Shown in pieces: positions 63,412 to 64,000 of a DNA stretch of 64,000 bases. The notes beneath the pieces are model-generated. The model did no database searches. It saw nothing but the letters and a program-made list of their open reading frames with translations, and had not been told where the DNA came from. Each line of letters opens with the position of its first letter. The first letter of the stretch is position 1. A program made the position numbers and the translations under genes. This DNA comes from GCA-2401155 sp045047085 (lineage in GTDB: Bacteria; Pseudomonadota; Alphaproteobacteria; Rhizobiales; Rhizobiaceae), in assembly GCA_045047085.1 (NCBI GenBank), contig JASFYT010000004.1, positions 62,001 to 126,000 of the forward strand, written 5' to 3'.

Positions 63412-64000
63412 TGCAACACCGGATCAAATCGCTCTTTAAGCCCTTCGCCCAATTGCGAGAATGAAAGCACAGTCAAAAACAGAATAATCATTGGAAATAC
63501 CAGCACCCACCATGCCTGATGAATGATGCTTCGTCCATCCGAAATCATGCCTCCCCATGTGGGATCATCGGTAGAGATAGACAGATTTACAAAAGATAAT
63601 ATTGCTTCAACGATAACCGCAATCCCCATTTCCAGCGAAAATAAAACACCGATTGTCGGCAGAACATTGGGTAATATTTCTCCCACCAATGTGCTGAACT
63701 TTCCACGCCCCATAATGCGGGCGCTGTCTACATATTCCATGGTTCGCTGCTGCATGGTTTCTGCCCGTATCACTCGACAAAAACGGGTCCAGTCAATCAC
63801 CACAATGGCAATAATCACCGAATGTAATCCCGGCCCGATGATGGCGATTAGAAGAATTGCAAACAGCACTGGCGGGAACGACATCCAGATATCAACAAGG
63901 CGGGATATCAACTTATCCACCCAGCCTCCATAAAAGCCTGCAATGAGACCCAGAGACGAACCGAAAAAACAAGTAATGCTGCCAGCAACCACAGCAACAA
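63408..64000 (-). CDS. Oligopeptide/dipeptide ABC transporter permease (OppC/DppC type), 3' part
   Basis: The C-terminal ~197 residues of an inner-membrane permease; the frame is still open at the window edge, so the start lies beyond base 64000. Hydrophobic spans include VLFAILLIAIIGPGLHSVII and MGIAVIVEAILSFVNLSIST, and the EAA loop that contacts the ATPases is EYVDSARIMGRGKFSTLVGE. WVLVFPMIILFLTVLSFSQL and GEGLKERFDPVL form the usual end. It is the upstream gene of the ATPase pair in an operon that runs in from the right. Confidence 0.92.
   Translation of the reverse strand, partial: VAVVAGSITCFFGSSLGLIAGFYGGWVDKLISRLVDIWMSFPPVLFAILLIAIIGPGLHSVIIAIVVIDWTRFCRVIRAETMQQRTMEYVDSARIMGRGKFSTLVGEILPNVLPTIGVLFSLEMGIAVIVEAILSFVNLSISTDDPTWGGMISDGRSIIHQAWWVLVFPMIILFLTVLSFSQLGEGLKERFDPVLQ

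Overview
The window looks like chromosome (or a large replicon) of a heterotrophic, moderately AT-rich alphaproteobacterium, probably from a marine or other organic-rich habitat. This is inferred from gene content: box and paa aromatic pathways, four solute-binding-protein transporter systems of three families plus a decayed fourth TRAP permease, a PaaR-type TetR regulator, rhizobial-style IS3 relics and a conjugation-type DUF2274 remnant. No rRNA, complete tRNA or CRISPR array was seen.

Layout. (1) 1-2.9 kb: the 3' end of boxA, a hotdog thioesterase, a lone C-terminal 3-hydroxyacyl-CoA dehydrogenase domain and a LysR regulator; this is the edge of an aerobic benzoyl-CoA (box) cluster. (2) 3-8.2 kb: a sulfatase followed by a TAXI-type TRAP transporter. 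(3) 8.2-19 kb: a truncated acyl-CoA synthetase, a PaaR-like TetR regulator and the phenylacetyl-CoA cluster paaABCDE / paaKIG / paaZ / paaX. Two paa promoters share a candidate operator. (4) 19-27.5 kb: LysR, a D-glutamate-cyclase-family protein (DUF1445), DctPQM and a fused 5-oxoprolinase, a likely lactam/D-glutamate uptake and ring-opening operon. (5) 27.5-28.2 kb: an IS3 relic. (6) 28.2-37 kb: aminotransferase, HAD and IclR divergent from TctCBA, aldehyde dehydrogenase, UPF0261 and GntR. (7) 37.7-41.5 kb: amidotransferase divergent from P450, glutamine-synthetase-like enzyme and [2Fe-2S] ferredoxin, around a long AT-rich palindrome; a candidate amine-catabolic module using gamma-glutamylation.

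(8) 41.5-49.4 kb is accessory DNA: a textbook sigma-54 promoter before a CelD-like acetyltransferase, a 21-bp direct repeat around that gene, a 13-nt match to the initiator-tRNA 3' end followed by a terminator, a coupled subtilase/metallo-beta-lactamase pair resembling a conflict or defence module, a DUF2274 remnant, an IS3 orfB relic and a triply frameshifted TRAP permease. (9) 49.4-61.3 kb: an acyl-CoA synthetase, a hydantoin-racemase pseudogene, MarR, and a tightly overlapping operon of Rieske oxygenase reductase, alpha and beta subunits, thiolase, a DUF35-pseudo-SDR fusion, cyclase-family hydrolase and SDR. It ends in a broken opine-type dehydrogenase and a deleted 3-hydroxyacyl-CoA dehydrogenase. 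The DUF35/thiolase/SDR set recalls the Bbs beta-oxidation enzymes. (10) 61.7-64 kb: part of an Opp/Dpp ABC transporter.

Two themes recur. Transporter operons carry a hairpin directly after the binding-protein gene in three unrelated families, probably to raise binding protein over permease. Decay is concentrated between 47 and 61.3 kb, although some frameshifts lie at homopolymers and could be sequencing errors. Family calls come from reading the translations and recalled family features; no database search was run.
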